Shown: positions 1 through 7,664 of the stretch, one piece after another
Layout: each line of letters starts with the position of its first letter
Numbering within the stretch: position 1 is the first letter of the stretch
Assembly (NCBI GenBank): GCA_030696455.1
Contig: JAUYSH010000021.1
Span: forward strand, 1 to 43,660
DNA length: 43,660 nt
From: Elusimicrobiota bacterium
GTDB taxonomy: Bacteria > Elusimicrobiota > Elusimicrobia > UBA1565 > UBA9628
Direction: 5' to 3'
Position numbers and translations under genes: made by a program
The notes under the pieces: generated by a model
What the model was told of the DNA's origin: nothing
The model's database searches: none
What the model saw: only the letters and a program-made list of their open reading frames with translations

Positions 1-169
1 CGGCAAGGCCTTCGGCGTCCCCGCCCTCACCGGCGGCTCGGTGTACACGGCGACCCTGACGCGCGCCGCGGCTCCCGCCCCCTACGGCTCCTACGTCGTG
101 ACCTACCTCGGGCCCGCCGGGACGCTGTCGTGCAGCCAGACGAACTGCACCACCGACCTCCTGCCTTAA
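1..169 (+). CDS. C-terminal end of an unknown protein (partial, left edge)
   Basis: The frame starting at base 2 is open from the window edge to TAA at 167-169 and gives the last 55 residues of a protein. The fragment is rich in Gly, Thr, Tyr and Pro, with two Cys four residues apart near the end (CSQTNC) that could form a disulfide. This looks like the end of a secreted or surface beta-rich protein, but no family can be recognised. It converges with the gene at 171-1493, one base separating the two stop codons. A GC-rich hairpin with a T-rich tail just downstream is its likely terminator. The coding call rests on the open frame, GC-rich third positions and the hairpin. Confidence 0.6.
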   Translation, partial: GKAFGVPALTGGSVYTATLTRAAAPAPYGSYVVTYLGPAGTLSCSQTNCTTDLLP

Positions 170-170
170 T

Positions 171-1493
171 TCAGCGGGGGCGAGCCGGAAGAAGAGCCGC
201 GCGGGCCGCATGCCGCGCGGCTTCTTCTTTGCGGCCGGCCGCGCGCAGGGCGTCGGCGAGCTGACCGTGCGCAGGACCGAAGGCGGGATCGAGCTTCACC
301 GCCCGGCTCCAAAAGGCGACAGGATCGCGCCAATGGCGCGACTCCCGACGGGAGCCCGCGATCAGCAGCAGGGCCAAGGCGCAGACGGCGGCGAGGCCGC
401 GACCGCCCCGGACGGCCGCCCCCGCGAGCGCGAAAAAACCCAGGCAGCCGAGATAACCGTACGCCAGGTAGACGTAGACCGCCCCCCCCTGGGCGCCGAG
501 CGCCGGAGGCAGGACGGCGGCGGCATAGCAGGTCCCGGCCAGAAGCCAAGAGGGCCGGCGCCGGCGCAGATTCCATAGGACAAGGGCCGCGAGCGCCGTC
601 AGCCCCAGCGCGGCCCATGCGGGAAGCGCCGGCCGGCTCCAGCCGCCCTGCAAGCCGTACGCAGCGAGATAATCGCCGGGCCATGCCAACGCCCATGGGT
701 ACAGCCAGAGGGCCCGCGCGGCCGCGACCGGGGCGAAGGACGGCTCGTAGAGCTCCCGGCTCTTGGCGAGCTGGGTCAGCGAGGCGGCCGCGATCGCGAG
801 CACGACGAACGGCACTTTTTCCGCCCACACGTCCACGCGCTCCTGGTCGAACGGATCCCCGGGGCGGGCCCGCAGCCGCCGCAGCGGCCAGTAGTCGAGC
901 GCGAGCAAAACGAACGGGAGGCTGAGGCTTCGCCAGCGGAAAAGCAAAGACACCGCGTAGAGGGCGAATACCGCCGCCACGCGCGGACGCGCGGTCCCGC
1001 CGAGGTAGACGAATACGGCGAGGAGGAAGCAGAAGGTCGAGAGCATGTCGGGCAGTTCGATGGCCCACGCGACCGTGTTGACCTGGAAGGGGTGCACGCA
1101 GAACAGAAGGGCCGCGGCGAACGCCGCAAGGTCCGGCTGAGGGTTGCCCGCGAGCCGGAACAGGCGCCGGGAAGACGCGAACAGCGCGACCGAAACGAGC
1201 CAATGCGCGATGAGGTTCGCGGCGTGAAACGCCGCCGGATCAAGGCCGCGAAGCGCGAACACCGAGGCGAACGCCGCCCAGCCCAGGGGCATATAAGTCG
1301 TCAGGTAGGTGGTGAAGAACATCCAACGCAGCCGCCCCGCATCGAGGCCGTGGACGCCGGCGTTCTCCACGATCAGGGCGAAATCGTCGAAGACGAAGCC
1401 GTGTCCCAGTATCGGGCCGAACGCGGCGAGCACGGCCAGGAGCAGGACGCCCGCGACCGAGGCGTCGAGGAGGCGACCGCGCGGGAGCTTCAT
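171..1493 (-). CDS. TMTC-like multi-pass (GT-C) glycosyltransferase with C-terminal TPR
   Basis: A 440-aa integral membrane protein with about nine or more hydrophobic helices. The first extracytoplasmic loop after helix 1 carries an FDDF acidic motif (about residues 35-38), the position of the catalytic Asp in GT-C enzymes that use lipid-linked sugars. The last ~55 residues form one or two TPR-like helix pairs. This architecture matches the TMTC/O-mannosyltransferase-like family, which transfers sugars from polyprenyl phosphate outside the membrane; donor and acceptor are unknown. It shares layout and the FDDF motif with the gene at 42374-43660, so the two are paralogues. The ATG has no Shine-Dalgarno site; TAGATT ends 7 bases before it. 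It stands alone, divergent from the gene at 1592. Confidence 0.8.
   Translation of the reverse strand: MKLPRGRLLDASVAGVLLLAVLAAFGPILGHGFVFDDFALIVENAGVHGLDAGRLRWMFFTTYLTTYMPLGWAAFASVFALRGLDPAAFHAANLIAHWLVSVALFASSRRLFRLAGNPQPDLAAFAAALLFCVHPFQVNTVAWAIELPDMLSTFCFLLAVFVYLGGTARPRVAAVFALYAVSLLFRWRSLSLPFVLLALDYWPLRRLRARPGDPFDQERVDVWAEKVPFVVLAIAAASLTQLAKSRELYEPSFAPVAAARALWLYPWALAWPGDYLAAYGLQGGWSRPALPAWAALGLTALAALVLWNLRRRRPSWLLAGTCYAAAVLPPALGAQGGAVYVYLAYGYLGCLGFFALAGAAVRGGRGLAAVCALALLLIAGSRRESRHWRDPVAFWSRAVKLDPAFGPAHGQLADALRAAGRKEEAARHAARAALLPARPR
195..230 (+). terminator. Rho-independent terminator for the partial gene at the left edge
   Basis: A perfect 10-bp GC-rich stem (195-204 with 213-222), an 8-base loop and a TCTTCTTT tail at 223-230. 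It lies inside the 3' end of the oppositely oriented gene 171-1493, where the same bases encode a Lys/Glu/Ala-rich stretch, so part of the symmetry may be coding coincidence. Confidence 0.5.
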
Positions 1494-1500
1494 GGGAAAA

Positions 1501-1506
1501 AATCTA
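1501..1506 (-). promoter_or_regulatory. -10 box, leaderless type, for gene 171-1493
   Basis: TAGATT on the minus strand, 7 bases before the ATG at 1493, with no Shine-Dalgarno site between. Confidence 0.55.
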
Positions 1507-1579
1507 CCATTTCACGGCTAGGCCCAATGACCCGAAGATTCCGGGACCAAGGGCCCTTCAGCCCGAACGCGCGCTTTCA

Positions 1580-1585
1580 TAAGAT
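1580..1585 (+). promoter_or_regulatory. -10 box, leaderless type, for gene 1592-4519
   Basis: TAAGAT ends exactly 6 bases before the ATG at 1592. The 98-base divergent gap (1494-1591) holds this box and the opposite one at 1501-1506. Confidence 0.55.
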
Positions 1586-1591
1586 CGGGGC

Positions 1592-4519
1592 ATGATCCAA
1601 TTCCCCCTTCGCCGCGTCGTCGCCTCCGCTCTTTGCCTCTCCCTCATCGCCGTCTGCCCCGGCCTGGCTCCGTACGCCGCCGCGCAGAACATCCGCGTCG
1701 CACCCGCGGCCTCCGCCAACGTCGCCGCCCCGGCGATATCCCCCGTCTCGGTCGTCGGCGGAGCCTCGTTCTCGGTCCCCTCCTTAAAACCCTCGGCCCT
1801 CGGCCTGACCTCGAGCCTCGGCGCGCCCTCCGCGCCGGCCCCCATGCTCCTCGCTCCCGCGTCGGCGGCTAAGGCCCTGCTCGCCCCTGCCGCGCCGGTC
1901 GCGGGCCCCCTTCTAACGGCGAGCGGAAGGGACACTTCCTCGCCTTATGGCTCGGTCGCCACTCCCATTGCCCTGACCCGGACTGTTTCCGCCGCGGCGA
2001 AGTCGGCCGCGTCGGCGCTCGAGAAGGCCGGCCCGCTCGCCGCCGCCTCGCCCGCCTCCGCCAGCGGCGTCGGGCAGAAGCTCGAGGAAATCCTGACCGG
2101 AGCGCCGGCCCTGCGCCGCGACTCCGAGGTCTCCGCCCCCGCGATCGGCCAGTGGGGCGCGCTCAGCGAATCGATCCAGCTCGCGCGCCCCGCCGGCGAC
2201 TCCATCCGCGCCGCCGTCGCCGCCTCCGTCCAGGAGGCCGACCTTCCTCCGTCTCCGCCCGCCGGCGCGCCCGCCCCGCAGGCGCCGAAGAAGGGCCCCT
2301 TCTGGCCGCGCCTGCTCTCCGCCGGCCTCGCCTTGGCCCCCGCGGTGTTCCTCGGCCTGCCGCTGCTCGCCGCGTCGGCCTACGTCGTCGGCGGCCTCGT
2401 GCTCGCGACGAGCGCCGCGTTGGCCGTGATGCCGTTCCTGAGCGAGACGGCGCCGAAGGCCCTGCGCGCGGCCCCCGGCTTGGCGCTCGCCGCTCTCGGC
2501 GTCGCCTCCGCCGGCATCGCCCTCTCCCTGTCCTTCGGCCTCGGCGTGGCCGTCGCCCCCGCTCTGATCTGGACCGGCGCGCTGGCCGTCCTCGGCGGCT
2601 GGGGCCTGACGCGCTACGGCCTGGGCAAGAGCGAGGGCCGCTACGGCTCCTACGGCTCGGTGGAGACGCTCTCCGCCTTCTTCGGCGGCCTCGCCGCGTT
2701 GACGGGCGTAGCCCTCGCCGCGTCCACCCCGCTGGGCTGGACCGCGACCGGGCTTCTCTGGCTCTCCTATCCGCTGGCGACCTTGCTCTGGTTCCACCTC
2801 CCCGGCTGGGTGGGCAAGGGCATGACCGCCGCCGTCGAAGGCGTCTGGCACGGCATCCTCGGGATGTCGCGCGTGCTCACCGCCATCCACCGCGACACCG
2901 TCCTGCTCGACCGCCTGCAGAAATTCTCTGAAAGACACTGGAACAGTTCTAAGTGGAATGGAGTCTGGCTCGCCGTGATGTGGACGCCGATCATGCTCGC
3001 CGAAGCGTTGATGTACGCGCTCTCCGCCGTCGCCGGCCTCGCCGTCGGCGTCGTGGCCGCTCCCGTTAATTTCCTGTGGGGCGCCTCCGCCAAGCTCTGG
3101 CCCGGCTCCAAGGCCAACGTCTACTTCGCGGAGTCAGCCCGCCTCGTCTTCGATAACGTGCAGAACGGCAAGGTCGCGCGATTCAACCCGCTCGAGTCCA
3201 AGCTGATCCCGCTCGCCAACTCGCCGAAGTTCCTCGTCAGCGCCGCCGGCGCGCTCGGCCTGCGGGCGCTGCAGCTCGGCTGGCTCGTCTACGCCGCGGT
3301 CGCCACGCCGCTGCTGTCGGTCGCCGGCCTCGTCCTCGCTTTCAGCCGCGCCGGGCCCTACGACGAGAAACGCCACGCCCACCGCTCGCTGCGCGTCAAC
3401 CGCGACGACTCTCCGTCGGAGAAGCCCGAGGAGCCGGCCGAGCCCGAGCCCGGCAACCCGTCCAAGGCCACCATCGCGCCGAAGCTGATCGCCGTCGCCC
3501 TGGCCCTCGTGCCGGCCTACTTCTTCGGCCTGCCCATCATCGCGGGAGCGTCCTTCATTCAGATCCCCCTCTACTTCGCGCTCGTTCTGCCTTTGGCCGC
3601 GATGCCTTTCCTCGGCAAGTCTCCTCTGTGGGCCAAGTCCTTCGCGGGCCGCGCCCTGTTCTACAACGGCCTCGTCCTCCTGCTCAACGGCAGCGCGATC
3701 TGGGTCGGCCTGCTCGCCGTCCTCGGCGGCTGGGGCTTCGGCCGCTGGGTCAAGAAGACCGCGGAGAAAGGCGGCTCCTTCGACGAGGCCGAGTTGGGCG
3801 CGTTCTTCGGCGCCCTCGGGTCCGCCGCCGCCGTCGGCGCGGTCTGGGCCGGCTTCCTCGGCGGCTGGGTCGGCTGGGGCACGCTCGCCCTGGCCGCGGC
3901 CACGAGCCCGTTCCTCCTGATGCACCTTCCGTCGTGGGTCTGGGAAGGCCTGCGCGGCGTGTTCAAGTCCTTCGCGCGGTCGATGGAGTCCTTCTCCGAC
4001 GTAGCCGGCTTTTGGCACGTGGACACGAAGTTCCGCTCGAATCTCAAGAGCCACGCCTCCTACTGGCTCCAGAAGACGTACTGGAACGGCGTGTGGCTCT
4101 CGGCGATCTGGGTGCCCGTCGGCCTGCTCCAGGCCGCCGAGTTGATCCTGTCCGTCGCGCTCGGCGCCGTCGTCGGCCTGCTGCGCGCGCCGTTCGCCTT
4201 CGCCGCCTCCGCGTTCGGCGAGGCCAAGTCCGGCTCGAAGGCCGCGCGCTTCGCAAAGGGCCTCGTGGACGGCTGGAAGGCCGCGTCCGAAGGCTCCAAG
4301 TCCCTGTTCGACCGTCTCGTCTCGGGCCTCGTGCCCGCGATGAACGAGGCGACGCCCGAGACCGGCCGTCCGACCTTGAAGGCCGCGGGCGCGTTCCTGC
4401 TCGCGCGCTTCGTCCAGGTCGCCTGGCTCCTCGGCGCCGTCGCGATGAACCTGACGGGCCTCGCGTTCCTGATCGGCCTGTATCGCGGCCTGCGCGCCGC
4501 TTTCACGACGCCAGAATAG
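1592..4519 (+). CDS. Large exported multi-pass membrane protein with an internal duplication, function unknown
   Basis: 975 aa. Residues 1-31 are a classic signal peptide (RR, hydrophobic core, PYAAA cleavage region). Residues ~33-235 are an Ala/Ser/Pro-rich low-complexity linker. The rest is two homologous membrane modules, about 238-585 and 628-970, joined by a charged Pro/Glu-rich stretch near 600-627. Shared landmarks occur about 375 residues apart: a hydrophobic hairpin ending in MPFL, an AVLGGWG turn, an AFFG segment, a hydrophobic segment ending in a P-W pair (LPGWV / LPSWV), and a WNGVWL motif (about 455 and 830). I recognise no family and no catalytic motif. It could be a scaffold, channel or transporter-like protein of the envelope. 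The start is supported by the signal peptide and by a TAAGAT box 6 bases upstream. Confidence 0.8.
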   Translation: MIQFPLRRVVASALCLSLIAVCPGLAPYAAAQNIRVAPAASANVAAPAISPVSVVGGASFSVPSLKPSALGLTSSLGAPSAPAPMLLAPASAAKALLAPAAPVAGPLLTASGRDTSSPYGSVATPIALTRTVSAAAKSAASALEKAGPLAAASPASASGVGQKLEEILTGAPALRRDSEVSAPAIGQWGALSESIQLARPAGDSIRAAVAASVQEADLPPSPPAGAPAPQAPKKGPFWPRLLSAGLALAPAVFLGLPLLAASAYVVGGLVLATSAALAVMPFLSETAPKALRAAPGLALAALGVASAGIALSLSFGLGVAVAPALIWTGALAVLGGWGLTRYGLGKSEGRYGSYGSVETLSAFFGGLAALTGVALAASTPLGWTATGLLWLSYPLATLLWFHLPGWVGKGMTAAVEGVWHGILGMSRVLTAIHRDTVLLDRLQKFSERHWNSSKWNGVWLAVMWTPIMLAEALMYALSAVAGLAVGVVAAPVNFLWGASAKLWPGSKANVYFAESARLVFDNVQNGKVARFNPLESKLIPLANSPKFLVSAAGALGLRALQLGWLVYAAVATPLLSVAGLVLAFSRAGPYDEKRHAHRSLRVNRDDSPSEKPEEPAEPEPGNPSKATIAPKLIAVALALVPAYFFGLPIIAGASFIQIPLYFALVLPLAAMPFLGKSPLWAKSFAGRALFYNGLVLLLNGSAIWVGLLAVLGGWGFGRWVKKTAEKGGSFDEAELGAFFGALGSAAAVGAVWAGFLGGWVGWGTLALAAATSPFLLMHLPSWVWEGLRGVFKSFARSMESFSDVAGFWHVDTKFRSNLKSHASYWLQKTYWNGVWLSAIWVPVGLLQAAELILSVALGAVVGLLRAPFAFAASAFGEAKSGSKAARFAKGLVDGWKAASEGSKSLFDRLVSGLVPAMNEATPETGRPTLKAAGAFLLARFVQVAWLLGAVAMNLTGLAFLIGLYRGLRAAFTTPE

Positions 4520-4525
4520 TACACT
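4520..4525 (+). promoter_or_regulatory. -10 box, leaderless type, for the response regulator
   Basis: TACACT ends exactly 6 bases before the GTG at 4532. It begins at the base after the TAG stop of the gene at 1592-4519, so the regulator can be transcribed on its own although it is only 12 bases downstream. Confidence 0.5.
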
Positions 4526-4531
4526 GTCCGC

Positions 4532-4903
4532 GTGGCGCGCATACTCAGCATCGAGGACGACGTCGACCTTCAGCAGGTCGTGACCTACGCCCTGGCGAAG
4601 AAGGGCTGGGACGTCGTCTACGCCTACGACGGCAAGGACGGCCTCGACCAGGCCCGGAAGGTCATCCCCGACCTGATCCTCCTCGACATGATGCTCCCCG
4701 GCCTCAACGGAATCGAGGTCATCAAGGCGCTCAAGGCCGACGAGGCGACGCGGGACATCCCCGTCGTCGTCATGACGGCCTACCCCTCGGACGCCCAGTT
4801 CCTCAAAAGCGCCGTCCTGGCGATGGGCGCCGTCGAGTACCTCGCCAAGCCCGTCCACATCGACGAGCTCGTTTCGACGATCGAGCGGCTGCTCCCGCAT
4901 TGA
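4532..4903 (+). CDS. Single-domain (CheY-like) response regulator
   Basis: 123 aa, only a receiver domain. The acidic pocket is E8-D9-D10, the phosphoacceptor is D52 (LLDMMLPG), the switch Thr is T82 (VMTAYP) and the conserved Lys is K106 followed by Pro. No output domain follows, so it acts by protein-protein contact or as a phosphorelay intermediate. No histidine kinase lies in the window; the nearest candidate partner is the kinase-less membrane sensor at 6446-7222. The GTG start is set by the first receiver strand and a -10 box 6 bases upstream. Confidence 0.93.
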   Translation: MARILSIEDDVDLQQVVTYALAKKGWDVVYAYDGKDGLDQARKVIPDLILLDMMLPGLNGIEVIKALKADEATRDIPVVVMTAYPSDAQFLKSAVLAMGAVEYLAKPVHIDELVSTIERLLPH

Positions 4904-4914
4904 TCCGGGAGTGC

Positions 4915-4920
4915 TAAAAT
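4915..4920 (+). promoter_or_regulatory. -10 box, leaderless type, for gene 4927-6120
   Basis: TAAAAT ends exactly 6 bases before the ATG at 4927. I see no TTGACA-like hexamer about 17 bases further upstream. Confidence 0.6.
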
Positions 4921-4926
4921 AGCCGC

Positions 4927-6120
4927 ATGAGATTCCTGATCCTCGGCTCCGGCTTCCAGGGGCGCGCCTGCGCGTACGACATGCTCCGCAACCCCGCGGT
5001 GACGGAGGTCGCGCTATGCGACATGTCCGCCGCGAACCTCGCGTCCGCGAAGACATTCCTGGCCAAGGTTTCCAACGGGCGCGCCAAGTTCAAGCGCCTC
5101 GACGCCGCGAACCCCGCCGCGGTCAAGAAGGCGCTCAAGGGCTACAGCGCCTTGGTCTCCTGCGTGCCCTATTTCCTGAACCTCCCGCTCGCGAAGGCCG
5201 CGATCGCGGCCCGCGTGCACTATGTGGACCTCGGCGGCAATACGGACATCGTAAAAAAAGAAATCGCGCTGCACCCCCTCGCGGTGAAGGCCGGCGTCTG
5301 CGTTCTGCCCGATAACGGGTTGGGCCCGGGCATGATCTCGACCTTGGCCGTTCACGCCATGTCCATGCTCGACACGGTCGACGAAGTGCTCATCCGCGAC
5401 GGCGGCCTCCCTCAGAAGCCGGTCCCGCCGATGAACTATATGCTCACCTTCTCCGAGCACGGCCTGATCAACGAGTACGTGGCCCCCGCGACCGCCCTGC
5501 GAAACGGCAAGGTCGTGCAACTCCCCGGCCTGTCCGAGACCGAGATCATCGATTTGCCCGCCCCTCTCGGCCGCTGCGAGGCCGCGCACGCCGCCGGCGG
5601 CCTGTCCACCATGGCCGAGACCTACGCCGGCAAGGTCAAGACGATGGACAACAAGCTCATCCGCTACCCGGGCCATGTCGCGGTGATCAACGCGATGGCC
5701 GCCATGGGTTTTTTCGACGATGCCCCGATCGAAGTCCGCAAGGGCGTCAAGGTCGCGCCTCGGGAGATCGCGGCCAAGCTGTTCCGCCGCCATTTCCACC
5801 GCCCGGGCGATGAGGACATGGTCGTCATCCACAACATCGTGCGCGGCGTCAAGGACGGCCGCCCCGCCGAGATCGTGCACAGCCTCGTGGACTACGGCGA
5901 CAAGGCCAACGGCATGACCGCGATGATGCGCACGACGGGCTGGCCGGCGTCGGTCGTCGCCCAGATGGCCGCCGACGGGCGCGGGCGCATCAAGCCCGGG
6001 GCCTACCCCGTCGAGCTCGGCGTCCCGGCGGAGTCCTTCATCGACGAGGCGCGCAAGCGCGGCTTCAACCTGACCTGGAAGTTCCGCTGGCTCGACGTGC
6101 CCGTCGCCCACGCCTCCTAG
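4927..6120 (+). CDS. Saccharopine dehydrogenase-family (lysine 6-dehydrogenase-like) oxidoreductase
   Basis: 397 aa. The N-terminus is a Rossmann fold with the dinucleotide motif GSGFQG (residues 7-12), followed by a saccharopine dehydrogenase C-terminal domain with DNGLGPGM near residue 130. Members of this length and layout include lysine 6-dehydrogenases, which oxidise the epsilon-amino group of lysine with NAD+, and the carboxynorspermidine/saccharopine dehydrogenase group. I favour an amino-acid dehydrogenase but cannot fix the substrate. An aldehyde dehydrogenase and a class III aminotransferase 2.3 kb downstream could act in the same lysine or omega-amino acid pathway. Its stop shares the four bases CTAG (6117-6120) with the stop of the convergent gene at 6117-6449. 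Confidence 0.85.
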   Translation: MRFLILGSGFQGRACAYDMLRNPAVTEVALCDMSAANLASAKTFLAKVSNGRAKFKRLDAANPAAVKKALKGYSALVSCVPYFLNLPLAKAAIAARVHYVDLGGNTDIVKKEIALHPLAVKAGVCVLPDNGLGPGMISTLAVHAMSMLDTVDEVLIRDGGLPQKPVPPMNYMLTFSEHGLINEYVAPATALRNGKVVQLPGLSETEIIDLPAPLGRCEAAHAAGGLSTMAETYAGKVKTMDNKLIRYPGHVAVINAMAAMGFFDDAPIEVRKGVKVAPREIAAKLFRRHFHRPGDEDMVVIHNIVRGVKDGRPAEIVHSLVDYGDKANGMTAMMRTTGWPASVVAQMAADGRGRIKPGAYPVELGVPAESFIDEARKRGFNLTWKFRWLDVPVAHAS

Positions 6121-6449
6121 CCCCGGCGTCCCGGCAGCTGGAGGCCCGACAGCGCGACGATCAGCCCGCCGACGACGGTGCCGGCGACCGGGAAGGGGAC
6201 GGCCGCCGCGAGGGCGCCGAGGAAGGCCTTGCCGTGGGCCCGGCGAGCGTCGTCGCCGCCCAGGCGGGTCTGGACCTTCCAGACGACGGCGTAGGTCGCG
6301 GCGAACGCCGCGAAGCTCATCACCGCCATCGACAGCGGCCCGAGCTGCCACTCGAGGCCGAAGCAAAGCCAGTCGACGGCGAGGATCGCCGCGCCGCTGG
6401 CGCGCTCGAAGAAGGCCCGGCGGCGGGGCTCCAAGGTCGGCTCGCTCAC
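6117..6449 (-). CDS. Small three-helix membrane protein, unknown
   Basis: 110 aa with a charged N-terminus (about 15 residues) and three hydrophobic stretches at roughly 18-32, 36-57 and 74-103, separated by a charged loop (RLGGDDARRAHG). I do not recognise a family. Its ATG overlaps the TGA of the sensor-like gene 6446-7222 by four bases, so the two are translationally coupled and probably work together; it may be an accessory subunit of that protein. Confidence 0.75.
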   Translation of the reverse strand: MSEPTLEPRRRAFFERASGAAILAVDWLCFGLEWQLGPLSMAVMSFAAFAATYAVVWKVQTRLGGDDARRAHGKAFLGALAAAVPFPVAGTVVGGLIVALSGLQLPGRRG

Positions 6450-7222
6450 TCGACGGGGTTCCGGGGCTGGGGCGACTGGGCTTCGAGTCGCTCGCGCTCA
6501 TGGGCGAGCTGGTTGAGCGCCTCGCCCGCCGCGTCGCGCAGCTCCTCGTTCTGTTTGACCACCCGCTCGAGCGCGCGCGCCAGGTTGTCCATGACCGAGT
6601 TCACGGCTTTCACCGAGCGGGCGACCTCGGGATCGAGGTCGTCCTCAAAGCGGATGCCCCAACCCCCGTTGGCGAGCTTCTCGAGCGCGAGGCGCATCTC
6701 GAGCTTTTGAATGCGCTCGTCGCGGTCGCGCACGCGCGCCGCCATCACCCCGGTGAAGAATGCCACGGCCTGGAGCAGGGCGAAGCGCAGCAGGAGGTTG
6801 GTCAGCGGCAGGTCCGCGCCGGCCTTGCCCGAGGACCACAGCCCGGCGTAGATCAAGGACGCGACGCCGGCGATGAGGAAGCTGTGCCAGACCTTCGTCA
6901 TCAAGGCCGACATGAACAGGATCAGGAAGAACATCAGGTAAAGCTCGGAATCGAAACCCTCGCTGAAGTACATGACTCCGGCCACCGCGCCCATATCCCA
7001 CAAGAAGGCGGCGGCCTGGGCGGACGGGGCGCCCAGGCGGCGGTCCAGGGATATCCATAAAAGGAAGCTCGAGAAAAGGTAGGCGGCGGCGATGAAGAAG
7101 GGGACGAGGTCGAGGGCCAACTCCTGGTGGCGGCTGTGCACCAGCATCAGGATCATGGAAAGGAACAGCACGCCCCGGAACGCGAACACCGTGCTACGAT
7201 CGTCCAGCGCGAGGACCTTCAC
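6446..7222 (-). CDS. Six-TM sensor-like membrane protein with coiled coil but no kinase domain
   Basis: 258 aa from the GTG at 7220-7222. Residues ~15-165 hold about six hydrophobic helices like the membrane sensor part of NtrB/MASE-type histidine kinases. A heptad-like region (RVRDRDERIQKLEMRLALEK) follows, then a helical segment and a second coiled coil (about 205-245). There is no H-box, no ATP-binding N/G boxes and no GGDEF domain, although the segment after the first coiled coil has the position of a DHp domain. An earlier in-frame GTG (7279) would add 19 polar residues; I prefer 7222 because TATCCT lies exactly 6 bases before it and the shorter form starts just before the first helix. 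It could be a sensor that signals through a partner, or a degenerate kinase. Confidence 0.75.
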   Translation of the reverse strand: MKVLALDDRSTVFAFRGVLFLSMILMLVHSRHQELALDLVPFFIAAAYLFSSFLLWISLDRRLGAPSAQAAAFLWDMGAVAGVMYFSEGFDSELYLMFFLILFMSALMTKVWHSFLIAGVASLIYAGLWSSGKAGADLPLTNLLLRFALLQAVAFFTGVMAARVRDRDERIQKLEMRLALEKLANGGWGIRFEDDLDPEVARSVKAVNSVMDNLARALERVVKQNEELRDAAGEALNQLAHERERLEAQSPQPRNPVE

Positions 7223-7228
7223 CCCTGA

Positions 7229-7234
7229 AGGATA
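7229..7234 (-). promoter_or_regulatory. -10 box, leaderless type, for the sensor-like gene
   Basis: TATCCT on the minus strand, exactly 6 bases before the GTG at 7222. This spacing decides the start over the upstream GTG at 7279. Confidence 0.5.
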
Positions 7235-7303
7235 ACGGACGAGGCCGCCGAAGTAAAGGCCCCTGGGCCCTTTGTTCACCGTTAGTTTTCCGATTATTTT
7301 ATA

Positions 7304-7609
7304 TCAGTAAATCGGCACTTCCGGGTCGATGTCCCGGGACCAGGCGTCGATGCCTCCGACGAGATTGAGGGCGTCGAAGCCGGCCTCGCGCAGATGATGC
7401 ACCGCGTGAGCCGAGCGCATGCCGTGGTGGCACAGGACCACGAGGGGCAGGGCCTTGGGCAGTTCCGCCAGCCGCCCGGGCAACTCGTCGAGCGGGATCA
7501 GCACCGCGCCGTCGAGCCGGGCGGTCGCGTACTCCTCGGGCTGGCGGACGTCGAGCAGGAGATGGGCCTTATTCGCGCGGCGCCAGGCGGCGTACTCGTT
7601 CACGGTCAT
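7304..7609 (-). CDS. Single-domain rhodanese-like sulfurtransferase
   Basis: 101 aa, a complete small rhodanese domain. The active-site loop is C60-HHGMRS, with the catalytic Cys at 60; the conserved LLDVRQPEEY (about 18-27) and IPLDEL segments precede it. It has no signal peptide, so it is cytoplasmic, and could carry persulfide sulfur (as GlpE does) or be a sulfur donor. It is divergent from the cyclophilin lipoprotein at 7665. The ATG is set by TAGAAT exactly 6 bases upstream. Confidence 0.93.
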   Translation of the reverse strand: MTVNEYAAWRRANKAHLLLDVRQPEEYATARLDGAVLIPLDELPGRLAELPKALPLVVLCHHGMRSAHAVHHLREAGFDALNLVGGIDAWSRDIDPEVPIY

Positions 7610-7615
7610 GCCCTG

Positions 7616-7621
7616 ATTCTA
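7616..7621 (-). promoter_or_regulatory. -10 box, leaderless type, for the rhodanese gene
   Basis: TAGAAT on the minus strand, exactly 6 bases before the ATG at 7609; no Shine-Dalgarno site. Confidence 0.6.
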
Positions 7622-7642
7622 TCAATCTAGAAATGCCCCCGC

Positions 7643-7657
7643 CTAATCTGTTAGACT
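7643..7657 (+). promoter_or_regulatory. -10 box with the repeated CTAATCTGTTA element, cyclophilin lipoprotein gene
   Basis: TAGACT (7652-7657) ends 7 bases before the ATG at 7665. The 11 bases at 7643-7653 recur exactly at 8397-8407, again merging into a -10 box. The shared CTAATCTG could be an extended -10 or a regulator site. Confidence 0.5.
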
Positions 7658-7664
7658 CGGCCCC

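Noticed and set aside
3134-5056. 640-residue minus-strand open frame
   Set aside because: Antisense to the duplicated membrane protein, the response regulator and the start of the dehydrogenase; low-complexity Arg/Asp/Gly/Glu composition typical of GC-rich shadow frames.
5014-6501. 495-residue minus-strand open frame
   Set aside because: Antisense to the well-supported saccharopine dehydrogenase-like gene and without recognisable motifs.
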